Numbered from the stretch's first letter, positions 10,577-23,684 are shown. The stretch: 64,000 bases of DNA from Batrachochytrium dendrobatidis JAM81 (GCF_000203795.2 NW_006281101.1:1327279-1391278), one strand, 5' to 3'. Numbers and translations: made by a program. Notes: generated by a model not told the origin, from the letters alone.

Positions 10577-13500
10577 ATGGTGAAGACATTAGAACGGCTG
10601 CACCGACAAGCTATTACATACACTTTTGCTTTCAAACGTCAATCATTCATTCATTCACAACTCATTTCTTCTGTTAGTTGTCGGTTTACTCGATCCGCTT
10701 TTCAACAACTAAATGCGACTTGGTTTGGCACTATTACCAATCCAGATGCTACCAACTCCAAGAGATCAATTGTTTTAGATAAAACATATACACAAAAAAC
10801 AAAGTTGTTGAATTCAGCTATACCTTTTGAATCTCAAAACCACCAAACTCCAGTCGCGGCTGCACAATATCCAGTAAAGTCGGTGCGAAATCCATCCACT
10901 TTGCAGAAACGTAAGTTTTCAAGGTGAAATTGCAAGTCTAGCAGTTTGATCATTTAGAGTCGATCATGTAAAAAATACACACGAGATGCTGATATTTGCT
11001 TTACTTGTAATGCACAATTACTTGATCAAAATATACACTACTAGAACTTGGTGGATATTTAAAGACTTTTTGTCGAGGAGAGCTTGTCAAAAAGAGATGC
11101 ACAAATTTGGGTATTGATCTGAATATAGTTAAACAAGGCGCAGAAGAGTTTAGACTGGCTTTGATAAGGAATGAAATTCCTTCTGTCCCGTTTGACGAGC
11201 TGCTTCGAAAATATGTCGAGTCTTGTAAGTATTAACAAAAACTATTGCTAAATTCACAGTAGCTTTACATTGAGCTTGATGATTGTATTGCGATAAGTGG
11301 ATCATTTGGATAAATCTACTTTTTATGACAATATGACAGATGTGTAGCTTATGCATCTTTATTTATATACAATTCAATTTCAAAAGCCAATCTTGGATCA
11401 ACCCTGTTTCCTGCCTTGTATACTTTTCTACAGCAACGCTACCCAGAACAAACAGCTAGTCTATCAGAACTTATAAAATCTAGCGACCTTCGCACTCCCG
11501 CAGAACTTTACCCACAAGCACGCGCAATGAAGCGAAAGATTATCATGCATATTGGCCCAACTAACTCGGGAAAAACTTATGCTGCTTTGGAGCGATATAA
11601 AGCGGTAGACTCTGCCATTTACTGTGGACCGTTACGATTGCTTGCCCAAGAAGTATATCAACGGATGAACGCAGCTGGGATTGCATGCAATCTATTGACG
11701 GGTGAAGAGCGACGAGTTAGTGATGGAGTTGACAAATGGAGTTGTACTGTCGAAATGGCTTTGGTAAACCGAGAATTTGATGTCGCCGTGGTGGATGAAA
11801 TTCAGCTAATAGGCGATCAACAGCGTGGATGGGCGTGGACGCATGCGCTTTTGGGTTAGTAGTAGAATCAAGCTATACTTTTACAATGTAATAGCTTTTT
11901 GCTGATCTTTAAGCTTTCACTTTATCCATATTATTGCGTTGGTGTACTGTATCATCAATACACACAAATAGCACTACAAGCAAAAGAAGTGCATCTTTGT
12001 GGCGAAGGAACTACGCTTGATATTGTTCGTAAACTATGCAAAACAACTGGAGATACGCTAGAGGTATGTAGTAATACGCTTTAAAATAGCGATACGACTT
12101 TTAAATCAAGTAGATGAATTGATAAACTGTATCATTTTTGAATCATGTAGATTAATGAGTATGAGCGACTGACCTCGTTAACTGTCGCGCAAAAATCACT
12201 TGAAGGAAACTTTAATCAAATTAAGCCTGGTGATGCTATTATTGCATTTTCTCGAAAAAATGTATTTAATGCAAAGCAATTTGTGGAACTCAATACGCCA
12301 TACAAAGCAGCTATTATTTATGGTGGGCTCCCTCCTGAATCTCGAGCCGATCAGGCAAAATTGTTCAACGATCCAGAGAGCGATCGTCAAGTATTGGTTG
12401 CGTCAGATGCCATTGGTATGGGCCTCAACTTGAATATTAGACGTATTGTGTTTTACACAATGCAAAAATTCAATGGAACCAAAATTATACCATTGACTGT
12501 TTCACAGACAAAGCAAATTGCCGGTCGAGCTGGGAGATTTGGCACACAATGGGAAAATGGCCAAGTCACTTGTTTAGAGACCAAGGATATGGCTTTGCTG
12601 CATGCAAGTATGAAAATGACAGCACCTCGTATTATGGTAAGCTTAAACTTGATATTGAATTGATTGAATATCAACTATTTTAGATTGAGAATAGCAATAC
12701 TTTTCATCTTCTAACAAGTGCAATGCTTGACTAGTCTGTCGGTATTACTCCTACAGTTGAACAAGTTGAACAGTTTTCCAACTCGCTTCCAAACGATACT
12801 TATGCTACACTTTTGGTTAGTTAATTTTTGTTTATTTTAACCTTTATTGTTGATACGTGTAATTCCTTGTCACCGTCAAGTGATGGACAAACCATGCATT
12901 TATTGATTTTGACATTTATGCAATAATACACTATTTCAGGACAAATTTGAAGATCTTGCTCAACTTGATGGTAATTACTTTATGTGCAATCTTGATCACC
13001 ATCGTGCCATTGCAAAGCTTATCCAAACCATCCCGTTGAATATTCGTGATCGGTATCACTTTGTTCAATCGCCTTGCAATCCCGAAGAGCCGTTTATCAA
13101 GGCTGCAATTGTCAAATTTGCTCGTGCACACAGTATGGGAGAAGAATTGTCTCTGGATCAGGTAATGCTATCTGATGAGGAATATATTGATCACAGCGAC
13201 AGCCCCACCACCAAATTAAATGCTCTCGAGGTAAAACATCGAGTTACAATTCTCTATCTGTGGCTGAGGTAAATTTTACATTCAAATCGTTTGTGAATAT
13301 ATGATTTTGGTTATGAACTGCGTTGAATAACGCGTCTACATTTTTAATCGTATTTCAATCGACTATAGTCAACGATTTCCAACGACGTTTACTGAATACG
13401 AACAAGCACAAGCGCAAAGAACCAAGATTGAAGAGTCGATCAATACTGCACTACAAGCATTAAAACCACGACGATCCTCTAAATTTCATGAAAATCGCAA

Positions 13501-13720
13501 TCCGGCCTTTAACAACCATAACAAAGATTCGTTTAAATACAATTCTAAACAAGTTAACAGAAAAACACTTTATATGGTTCAACGAGCGGTACAGTATACT
13601 GAAAATGAGACTCAAACTAAGACTGATACTTTGCTAAAGGACGAGTTCTCTATTCCAGCTGGAAAAAAGTTTAATCGAGAATCTCAGTTGCATTACAAAC
13701 GTGCTAGCAAAAAGCATTAA
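10577..13720 (+). CDS. SUV3: Mitochondrial ATP-dependent RNA helicase SUV3
   Basis: Eight exons (10577-10910, 11045-11224, 11387-11854, 11972-12063, 12151-12636, 12735-12815, 12940-13268, 13369-13720) encode 773 residues, close to human SUPV3L1. The N-terminus is basic and free of acidic residues at first, as in a mitochondrial presequence. Walker A is GPTNSGKT near residue 226 and the DExH box reads DEIQLIGD. Helicase motifs IYGGLPPESR, VASDAIGMGLNLNIRR and QIAGRAGRFG follow. The C-terminal SUV3 block ends in VTILYLWLSQRFP, then a basic tail. Family knowledge: SUV3 unwinds RNA in the mitochondrial degradosome. An ATG 84 bp upstream in frame (10493) is possible but gives a less presequence-like start. 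A small extra exon within 10911-11044 cannot be excluded. The gene shares a short divergent promoter with the ankyrin-FYVE-RING gene. Confidence 0.93.
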
Positions 13721-13762
13721 AAGGATAGTATTTAATAAAATTTTACAAGTTTAAATCTCCAA

Positions 13763-14280
13763 TTTTACAGCTATATTCACGTAAAATAGGGCACTGAGTA
13801 AAGGTGATAAAGTACATGATAATATTTAAATCACAGTTTCAGTAAATCTCATATTTGCTCCATCTTCAAATGGTTTTCACAAATCAAACATTACACTATT
13901 GGGTGATCGGTATGGAAGCAGCATTCATTCTTGCAATATTGTTTTCTTGAACTAAAGACAATTGTATCTGATATTTTAGAATGCAAGAGTTTATACAGAA
14001 TTTGATTGACAACAACAAAACTCAATATCTGAATTGAAATCAATGAGTCTAGTTTTAAATCTGTCAATCATACAATGCAAAAAAGGGCACATTCGAAATA
14101 TAATCTGATTATGCGAGAATTACGATGGACATTATGTTTATTGAATTAAAGTGCCAATTAAAGCCAATTTCTAATAGTAAAGCATAACAAATAGTCAACT
14201 ATTGTCTATTCCAAAGCAAAGTAGAGACAGTCAATGCATGAATACATAAAAATGTATTGTACGTGAATATGGCTGTAAAA
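13763..14280. repeat. Terminal-inverted-repeat element, copy B (most complete)
   Basis: This is the clearest member of the family. The left end TTTTACAGCTATATTCACG is matched at the right end, read on the other strand, by TTTTACAGCCATATTCACG, with about 22 of 25 positions paired. Reading TA-CAG ... CTG-TA, a TA target duplication next to a CAG terminus would fit a Tc1/mariner-type MITE (inference). The interior has the CTCAATATCTGAATTG block and the GGAATAGACAATAG block shared with other copies. There is no coding capacity. It lies 43 bp after the SUV3 stop. Confidence 0.72.
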
Positions 14281-14708
14281 GCAATTTGGATCAACATTAA
14301 ATTTTCAAAATTTGGATACAAAACAAACGAAAACCTGAAAATAATATATGGAGTGCCAAGACTAGCCAGCCTTGACAACCTTTTTATAGTTGTTTACCAC
14401 GCAATCAACTTTTAAAAATTAATTCACCACGACTATTGAGCTAGACTAAATTAAGGTAGATTATACTTTAAGACATTATATATCTATACGTATAACCAAG
14501 TCGTAAATGCAATTAAATGTATCATACTTGATGAGATCTACTATATTGGTTTACCAATGTATATTAAATTAAACTATTTGATGACGGGCTATTATTTTTA
14601 CAACACGGGATTTTACAGTAATAGCAGGTTTCTGAAACACTATTCTTGATAATCTAGAGTCTATACCAAACAACGGATTCAATTACCAACTTTTTATAAC
14701 ATACAAAT
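14281..14708. other. Intergenic: nothing recognised
   Basis: AT-rich spacer between repeat copy B and the next start codon. No open frame with family support and no RNA gene was seen. It presumably holds the promoter of the following gene. Confidence 0.5.
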
Positions 14709-15449
14709 ATGATTCATCTAGACTCATATAATGAATCTGCCACTGCTTTTCAACCAGATCAACCAGCTACCCAAGATAAAAAAGTCGCGATGATTGCATC
14801 TCCCAATCTCAACGCAAAGTTGCTTCAAAAATCGCATGATTCTTTCCTTTTCGATGTAAACGCATACCAAGCTTTTCAAACCCATCAAACCGCACATTCA
14901 GAACGTATACATATTGATTTACAAGACTCCCAAAACTTGAGTAATAAGGGACACCATGCATTACCACTACAGAATATAACCCAGTTGTGTCAAAGTATGA
15001 TGGTGGAAAATCAAGCTGGTTATGCCAATGAATTCATATCACCACGGTGCCGTTTTTCTGAAAACATGCATCCTGCATTAATTCAACCCACTGCCTCGCA
15101 TGCAAACCTATTTTGTCATTTACAGGTACACTCTGACAACGATTCAGCGACTTTATCGCCTGATAATACTCAACAACTTGATCTCTACGACGATATCAAT
15201 GGTTTGTGGATATATATCAACAACAAAGTAAGATGTATCTCGTCAAAAACACGCAATCAATGCATATTAACATTTAATTGGCTTTGATTACAAACCCATT
15301 GCCCATAGACTCTAGAAAAATTTGCATTTGCCTGCAGTGATGAGTTTTCCAATGCAACATTTTTACCTCATCTTTCCGAGATTTTATATGGAACTAAAAC
15401 ATTACCAAACACCCATGTAGCAGTCATTGCACAAAGTTACACCCCATAA
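14709..15449 (+). CDS. Unknown 219-residue protein
   Basis: Two exons (14709-15227 and 15309-15449) joined in phase 0 give 219 residues. The donor is GTAAGA and the acceptor ends CCCATAG. The protein is polar, rich in Gln, Asn, His and Ser, and has no membrane segment, signal peptide or coiled coil. The most ordered-looking part is the end, from LYDDINGLWIYINNK across the junction into LEKFAFACSDEFSNATFLPH. I do not recognise a family. Support comes from the sustained open frame, good splice sites and a continuous second exon; without the splice the first frame reads on only 19 more codons. It could be lineage-specific. Its neighbours (SUV3, SSL1) give no functional hint. Confidence 0.5.
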
Positions 15450-15678
15450 TGTGAAAAATTGACTTGGTCATGGCAGAATAAGTTTCAAAGCAAAATACTT
15501 GTGTACTATAGGAGTTTATTTAATCCATTGTCCAAACCATCGCAATAATGCCAATGTATAATTTACTAGTTTGATAATAAAGACATGATTCAAGACAAGG
15601 ATCAAACACGTTTAAAGGGATACAAATGTATGACATGCTAGTCCATTATAGATTCCCAAATCAGCTGCGCTGAAATAA

Positions 15679-17360
15679 TTATGAAAATCCAGACATACAT
15701 CCAGGACAATTGTGAAGAGTGTCGTGGATATACACATCACAGTCCAGACACACGTGTACTTTACATCGAGGACACGCGTATCGAGCGGTAGGTATCATAT
15801 ATGTCCCAGAATGAAAGCTAGTCATTGAAGATCTGGGGTGTCCTGTAGACTCTCCCGGCGCTCTGGGTCTTGAAAACGGTGTTTGACACGAAAAACACTC
15901 AACCTGTGATGGATATGATGTGGACTGGACTGGCGGGATTTCAGTAAAATTAGGAACGGGAAAAAGATGGTGATACGATCTTGCCAATGAAGGGCTTGAT
16001 ATAAGTGTCAACGAACACAGACAGCAGTCTGTGGGTATATTGCAGATAGTGGCCGAGCACCTTGGACAAATGTGGCCTTTTTGAATAGGATTCTGATGAC
16101 TATAGGCAATTCAGACAATTTTTGTTATAGACAAGTCCATATTTCAAATGGCTTGTTAAATTTCATGCAAGGACAGTTCATCTAAAAACTTACCACGAAC
16201 AAAGAACCATGTCGTCAAAAATCTTCATCATTGGAAATCCCATTTGAATAATATTTGATGCAGACAGTTGGGTCTGCAATAGTGGTGGTGGTGGAATATG
16301 TGCAAATAAAATCTCTTTGTAGTGGACGTCATTCATAATCACGTTATAGACTCCATTTGTAGAAGCACACATTTTCTTACAGACTTGAACTTCGGCTGCA
16401 AGTCCAATTACGGACACTCTAATATTTTCCTTGCAAAGATCATTGATGGTTTCTTGAATATCCCCTGGATCACAGGATGTAAGCGATCCGTATAATACAA
16501 TTATTTCTCTAGATACATGCATTGGTACGTGCCTGTATTTACCCAAACAACTGATGGTTAGAATTTTGAATAACACGATGCACATATAGCAGATTGGCAG
16601 TATATACATGACCAATGCTATTCGGTAAATTTTAAACCACATACGCTAAACTTCTTCGCGCCAATTCCAATGCATTCTGAAGCGATGGTTCACCAGCAGT
16701 CTCTCGATTAGAGCGCTTTGTCAATGCTTTCAAAATCTCCGATGGATTTCCTATAAAACCATGATCAGATCAGTACAAAATGATCAATATTTCCTTTTTC
16801 AAGTCGATCATATATACTCGATTCAACAATGGTGCTTTACCACTCAATTCGGCCCATTTTTCAACCATTCCATCCTTGGTCCCAATTATGCCAAGATGAC
16901 TCAGTGGATTTTGATCAAAAAATTCTACTACAAACATCTCTAGGAAGTTGAGAGTACAATCCAGTCGATTTGGTCTTAGATCAAGCTCAGCCATGGCTGC
17001 GGATAGATCTATAACAATAATAATTTGCCGAATAATTCCTCGTTGTACTACTATTGCAGACTCGGTCTCCTTTCGCAATCTATAGAATGATGTATGGATA
17101 GCGTTTAAGCATTAAACATAAGCTGATCTCTATTTTTGGACACCAAGATGCTGATGGGATAATTATTGCCGAGCATTTAATGCAATATACCTTCGACGCT
17201 TCAATAAAAGCTGCTGCTGCATTGTAGCAACCATGCCCTGCAATGAGCCAGAATCATCCTCCATCAGTATATCCCAACTGCGTTTATACTCCTCTTCCCA
17301 CGCATATCCCTGGCCATTCTCGCCAGATTGAGGATGCTCTTCATCATCGTTTATATCCAT
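15679..17360 (-). CDS. SSL1: TFIIH core subunit SSL1/p44 (GTF2H2)
   Basis: Five exons (17360-17191, 17079-16841, 16750-16645, 16532-16194, 16099-15679) encode 424 residues. The N-terminal block (AWEEEYKRSWDILMEDDSGS) and the von Willebrand A-like fold (IIIVIDLSAAMAELDLRPNR, then FFDQNPLSHLGII) match p44. VSVIGLAAEVQVCKKM follows. The C-terminal zinc region has CPRCSATICNIPTDCCLC, then LARSYHHLFPVPNF, and ends with a C4 RING-like cluster (FSCQTPF, YACPRCKVHVCLDCDVYIH, NCPGC). Family knowledge: SSL1 stimulates the XPD/Rad3 helicase in transcription initiation and nucleotide-excision repair. All Cys pairs expected of the zinc modules are present. The start chosen is the second in-frame ATG, directly before the acidic MDINDDEE sequence; the upstream frame is hydrophobic and unlike the family. 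It is divergent from DCC1 across 108 bp. Confidence 0.95.
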
Positions 17361-17468
17361 GACTGCTATTGAGATGACCAAGAACAGCGCTGACGAAAGT
17401 GATAAAATTGCCCATTTCAAATATTTGGCCAATTTGCATCACGTGGACATGGCTAGTCCATAAATTCA
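17361..17468. promoter_or_regulatory. Very short divergent promoter, SSL1/DCC1
   Basis: The start codons of SSL1 (minus) and DCC1 (plus) are 108 bp apart, so the two genes almost certainly share promoter DNA. No conserved box was identified with confidence. Confidence 0.5.
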
Positions 17469-19349
17469 ATGTCCAGTCTGTTGTCCGAGTGGATTCCAGA
17501 AACAGTCATGGAAGAGAACATTGTGCCAAAAAAGATTGCAGCTGGGAATATTTGCACATTGTATTATGCTCATCAAGGGGATAGTCTGGATAATGAAATA
17601 TATGATTTACACTCGGACATGGATGGTGGGCTTGGTAATGCTCAAGGATTGATTCAACATGATTATAAAGTACTCGAATGTCCACCCGAATTAGTCGCCT
17701 TTTTACAGGCATCAAAGTAGGCTATCCGTCTTGATTCATTGCATGTTTGCAAAATCAAGATTTGTTTGATTTGTATGCAAGGATGCTGACCAATGTCAAT
17801 AAATCTGCATTCCTGATAATCTAGAACTTTGGTGATTCGGGGATGCGACACTGACGAGGCTGTATTATGCACAGATCAGGCTACGTATAGTCTTCGTCAG
17901 GTGGAAACATCAAACTCGATGCTACTGTTGCAGAATCGATCTTTTAATCTCAGCTCTGATCGGCAAATCCAAACCTCCAACGCTTTCACTAGCTGTTTCC
18001 CTAACACCCGCATTGACGCAGTATCCGATGTTATTTTCACTCATTCATCGTATCTTGAAGTAGCTTGCATTCCTCCTAAACTCGCGAAGCTTGAGCTTAT
18101 GCTGAACGAGTGTTTATATGCAGGATCAGACACGGAAGCATGCAATCAAACCAATCAAAACTGCAAAAATCAGTCCATATACTCTCTCAGTGATTTTCTA
18201 GAAATAATTCAGGCGAGCGAGGGTGAAATTATTGATCAATTGAATATTCTTGGGGCTTTTGAAATCAACGGTAGGCTTCAATTTGGTGCATTTTGAACCA
18301 CCAGGTGTATAGGCTTGTAATCATGCAAACATTTTACCATTTGATTTTAAAATAGGGTTTTGGAGACTACTTGCACCTACATATGCATTGTATATTTTGC
18401 AACTGATAATGCTATCGGCAGTAGAGCGCGATATGGATATTTTTCAACTTTCGCTCAATGATCTTGCAATTGCACTTTCTGAAGATCAAATACCCGAGCC
18501 CGTATTGAAAAGATGCCTTTTATCCAACTCGGACTCTTGTGATACTATGGGTCAAGGTAATTTCAAAATATAATAGTTGGCTATACAAATGTACTGCATA
18601 TCGCATTGCATCAATATTGGATCAGTTTCTAGCATTACTTATTAATTCATCTGTCTATAATAGACACTGTTTTTAAGCTTTCTCGCACTAAAATTTGTAG
18701 GCTGTATGGTGATCAAATGTTGAGAGAACTAACTGTAAGCAAAGCGACTTGACTATATGATTTTACATGCACTTTGTTTTCAAGTCTTTGAACTACTTTT
18801 AATTTGCAGGGAAATGGCATAGAGATAATGCAGTTTTTAAAATCATGGCAAAGTGCTGTACCTTTGGACTGGGAAGTCCATCTTGATCAAATCAAAGCAA
18901 GTAGTTTGATTAGCAAAACAATTCTTGGTATTGTTCTATATTTGCTCAAATTCATCCTAATACTTTACTATTGTTAGGGCTTATATCTATTAGATGGTAG
19001 CCAGATAAAAACAATTCGATACTTTCCAAAAAGCTTATTGGCTACAGATCCCAGAATGCGATTTGAAGATCTATTTAAAATTAGAAAAAAATGGCTTAGA
19101 GAAGACATGCTTCCATTTAGTAAGTTGAATGGTTAGATTTTTTGAAGTTTTGTTAATACAAGGACTGTAAGTGATACTATGTACTAAAGCGTCATCGTTA
19201 CTACTTTTATTGTACTTTTGTGAAATTCAGTTGAGGATCTTGCAACAACTGATAAAGCACGCGAGCTGCTTCTGTTAAAGAATGCTCGAATATCCAAACA
19301 AGGATCTAATACGTACTTTACACCCCGATTCACTTTTTTTTCAAAATGA
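17469..19349 (+). CDS. DCC1: Sister-chromatid cohesion protein DCC1 (alternative RFC subunit)
   Basis: Seven exons (17469-17716, 17825-18270, 18356-18556, 18664-18734, 18810-18896, 18978-19119, 19231-19349) give 437 residues. Diagnostic blocks are KTLVIRGCDTDEAVLCTDQA, then TYSLRQVETSNSMLL. An Ala/Leu-rich helical middle follows, with ILGAFEINGFWRLL. The C-terminal winged-helix-type region includes SVPLDWEVHLDQIKGLYLLD and LFKIRKKWLREDMLPFIEDL. Family knowledge: DCC1 binds Ctf18 and Ctf8 to form an alternative clamp loader for PCNA and cohesion. Exon 5 ends at AAA followed by GCAAGT, so the fifth intron appears to be of the GC-AG class; using the nearby GT sites breaks the frame. An internal ATG at 17508 is a possible alternative start. 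Confidence 0.9.
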
Positions 19350-19660
19350 CGAACCATGCTACAACTGATCTTGGTGTTTACTTTATCATGGCATATCTGC
19401 CAACTATTACGTCATCAAAAACACTAATAAACAAAAAATCAATAACCTTGATATCTGAGTGTTTAAACGTCAGTCTGGCCTGCTATTCAACTTATTGAAT
19501 GGTTGCATATGCTTTCCTATGAGTTTATAGCTCATGTCTTAATATCGTGCAGTTGCTGATTGTCATTCAACTAGACACACGTGGCAATATTTAATGCTCT
19601 TATCAAGCCACCTTTTATCCGTATCTTGGGCATTTCAACTCACCATTCAAATCAACAAGC
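19350..19660. other. Intergenic: nothing recognised
   Basis: Spacer between the DCC1 stop and the channel gene start. No repeats or RNA genes were seen. It presumably carries the channel promoter. Confidence 0.5.
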
Positions 19661-22600
19661 ATGTCTTTGTCAACATCCGCTTTAGCACCACAACCAACTA
19701 CTGCACTTGATGGAAATAAAACATCAGCTATTGAAGTCATTGTACTTCATGACCAATCTCTCTCTGGAGTTCTGGTTTGGATAAATATATTTCTGGTGGT
19801 AGTAGTATCATCTATCTTACTTTTTGAAGTAGTTCGTCGGAGTCGAAGATATACCCATATCTATTATACACGTAGTGATATTTCACCTGAACACGCGCCA
19901 AAGTATCCAACAGCATTGTTTGGATGGATATGGCAAGTCTTCAAGACACCAGATAGCTATATTCACAAAGATGTTGGACTGGATGCATTCATGTGGGTAG
20001 TTTATGGCTGTTTAAACTAGATTTTAATCAATTGATGGTGAATTTTTTGATATATCTGCTACAAACTGGAAATTACTAACATATTTCGACAATTACTTGA
20101 TAATGCATCTTATTTTCAATATAGGTTACTATCATATCTGCAAATGTCTTTTAAATTTTTTTCAATTTTGGCTGTATTTATGATATTTATTTTAATTCCA
20201 GGTATTTTGCCATTTCAACAAATGATTGGGCTATTAGTAATAGTTGAAAAATATGTACACGGATGCTTATTAAAATCTAACAAAATTATGTGCCTATACA
20301 GTCAATTATTATGCAAACAGCACCGAATCACAATCCTTTAACATTACTACATCAGAAACAGTTTTGGAAGTTGCAGCAAAGTCTATTAGCTACTTTTCAA
20401 TCGACAATGTTCGTGATGGATCAAATATGCTATGGATTCATGTTGCATGCACATATGGTGCATCAATGCTAGCATATTTTTTTCTATATCAAAGTTACAA
20501 GACATATACTGCATCAATCGTAGCATTCTTGAGTGGCAAAACACCAGCAGACCCATCTCAGGAAGTTATGTTTCGAACTATTCTCATGACAAACTTGCCA
20601 GAACGACTTCGGCATGAACATCAGTTGAAACTGTGGCTAAAATCTCTAAATTTGGGAGATATTGACAGTATTTTCATGGCAGCCGATGATGATGCAAATA
20701 TTCTAAAGATCATTAAACGCCGCGATCGAAATTTACGCAAGCTGGAAAAAGCATATATGACATGGGCAATCAATCTGTCAAAGGAGTTCAAACATCAAAG
20801 ATTTTCTGGAATAATGGGGTATTGCTTCCGAATGTCGGGGTGCTCACCCTCACAAATGAGTGAGCTTCATCTTCAGCCAATGGATGTTCCAAAGGAAAAG
20901 TTGACAAATGAGATTTTGCAACGTACTCGACCACTTCGTATCAGAACAGTTGGAGGAATGATAGTTCGTCAGGATGCAATTAGAGCATACGATAGTAAAA
21001 TCAGAAATATGACAGAAAGTATAATATGGGCACGCACAAAGATTGTTGCTACATCGACATTGGCTCGGGAAATGCCAACAATTTTCAACGCACATTCCTC
21101 AGTTCTTGTCGCCAATGAAACAAAAACAGCTGCACTCTTTGAAAATACAAACTTTAATGGAAACTCTTCAGAGCATGAAGAAGCCGACTATATGGTGAAT
21201 ACGAATCAATCGACTGCGCACAAACCCAATATTCCACCTGAATATAAAAAACGGGCTAGTATTACTGGATCATTAGCAGCTCTAACGAAAATTGACATGG
21301 CAATTTACAAACAGTTTAATGCATGTTCTTGTTCTGCGTTTGTTACATTTAAAGATCGTCGATCAGCATTTTGCGCACAGCAACTTTCACTTCAGGAAAC
21401 AAAAGATCCATTTCCAATCCATATTCAAGCAGCTCCAGAACCAAAAGAAATAATATGGAAAAGTCTTGCTTTATCTCTCATGGAAACAGTAATTAAACGC
21501 GGACTTGTAGATATTTTTGTATACACCCTTTCTCTCTGCTGGATTGTCCCCACATCTTTTGTTTCCAAGTTTTCGCGGTTGGACGAACTTGGTCTTCAGC
21601 CAGAGTATCGACAATTTGTTATTTTCGTAAATCAATACTCATGGTTGCGCATACTCGTTGTGTCAATTCTACCACCGCTGATTATTCAACTTTTTAACAT
21701 CATTATGCCATATGTTTTTGACGGTAGGTGGTTCATTCGAATAGTTTATATTTTCATACTACTGACACAAAATCTCATCTCTTAGCATTCTCTGGACTGC
21801 AGGGATATGAAAGCACATTTAAAGTTCAAAAGGCAACATTTGCAAAATACTTTTTTTTTCTAGTGTTTAATGTGCATTTTGTATTTACCATATTTTCGGC
21901 AGCATGGGGATCTTCGTCTAATTTTTTTGCAAGTCCATTGGCTTGGGTCGAAAATATTGTTACAAAACTTCCTTCAGGAACATCGTTTTTTATCAACTAT
22001 GTACGCTATATTGGTCATATCAAAATTCTATAGAAATAATTGAAGTGGTAATTAAACTAATCTTATTGTCAATTTGTGCAACGTAAAATTCCACTCTTGT
22101 GCATTCACAGCTGATTTTAAACGTTATCTTGACTCCACTTGAACTACTTCGACCTGTGGCATATGTCATCACAATATGGGGAAGAAAATGGCGCACCACC
22201 CCACGAGAATACTACGAGCTTGATATTATGGCAAGCACATTAAACTACGGTATGTAAATTACTGTACAAAGCTCGACGCTGTATACTTTAGGCACCGAAT
22301 ACTAATATAAACTTGTATAGCATTTACGTATCCACCACAGATTTTGGTATTCGCAATTGTATTGTGCTACTCGATCATTTCCCCGATTGTGCTCATTCCT
22401 GGTGCAATCTATTTTGGCGCAACGTGGCTGATTCTAAAAAACCAAATCATGTATGTTTATGTGAAAAAAACGGAAGATTACGGGCGAATGTGGATTATGG
22501 CATACCATCGATCGGTTCTTGGACTTGGATTATTTCAATTTACCACTGCTGGGCTAATGTCTGCAAAAAAAGGTATGATTATGATCGATGTGTATTGTTT

Positions 22601-23431
22601 ACTAGGGAGATTTTGAGTACTAACTCGTAACTTTTATGATCAATACTTTGATTTGTTGTCCATTATACAGCACCGATTGCAGCCACTGTGTGCGGAGCTC
22701 TTGTAATTTTAACATGGTTTTTTTATCGAACATGTCAATCGTTGTTTGAAAAGCATACTCGGTTTGCACCAATTGAATCACTTTTGGTGCAGAATGGAGT
22801 TTCCAGCTCTGTTCACAAAAGCGATGATGTGTCAGCACATTGCAACTTGCAGGGTAGAGAAATGCAGGATGCAGGGGTTTTAGAATTGAACATTCCACGT
22901 TCAAGTCTGAAATCATCTTGCAATTTAGCAGCCACGTCAAGTCCAAGCTCGGTAGATGATAACCCGTTTGGAAACCAAAGTGTAACAGAAATATCGACTT
23001 GCGATTATTCAAATCAAAAGGCTACAAACGTTCAAAATCTGCAATCCCTGTCACCTGAAAGTGCTAATTTTGACAAACCATCCAAAGTCTCGATAAGCAT
23101 AAGTGTGCCAACACCGTGGTATGATCATCAACAAGATGATAGCGAAAGATGCTTGGGAAAACAGAAAGATAACAAAGATATGATCACTGAGATTGGTTTA
23201 AAAAGACTATCACTTACAGGACCGGTATTTAACGCCAAGGATCATCAGCAACAAAATTACACACTGAGCTACATGTCACCTGCTTATTCAACACCATTAG
23301 CAGAGCCATGGATTCCAGAATACATTTCTGAGATTGTAAAAGAATATGGTAACACACAGGGTCCAGAAAATATCGTGTCAATGCATGCAGCATATCCAAC
23401 AAGATGCCAATCAATGGATAGTTTAGTTTAA
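19661..23431 (+). CDS. CSC1: CSC1/OSCA/TMEM63-family mechanosensitive cation channel
   Basis: Seven exons (19661-19992, 20125-20201, 20302-21723, 21786-22000, 22111-22249, 22321-22572, 22671-23431) encode 1065 residues. Order: an extracellular tail and first helix (WINIFLVVVVSSILLFEVV), two more helices, the large cytosolic PHM7-type domain (residues 190-430, including RTILMTNLPERLRHEH and ACSCSAFVTFKDRRSAFCAQ), then the pore module of about seven helices (PLIIQLFNIIMPYVFDG, AFSGLQGYESTFKVQKATFA, LLRPVAYVITIWGRKWRTTP). The tail of about 200 residues is hydrophilic. Family knowledge: these proteins are osmosensitive, calcium-permeable plasma-membrane channels that scramble lipids in some members. 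The first donor is GTGGGT at 19993; the tempting GTAGTT four bases on would break the frame in exon 2. Confidence 0.9.
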
Positions 23432-23684
23432 GTGAGCATTATTATTTTCAAATATGCTTGGAAATAAATACTTTTGTCGAGTGATCAAAACCAACAATTT
23501 AGATTTAGTCGGATTAAATCATGCAAGTTCGTGTAGATTCATGATCCAAATTTACACTCGTGTACAATCGCTGATTGGAAGTGCTATTGATTTAAAATGA
23601 TTTCAAATAATATGTTTTTTTCCCGATGGGTTGACACTAAGTTTGGAAACCACTTGATAGTTATATTAGTATTCACCCCATCTA

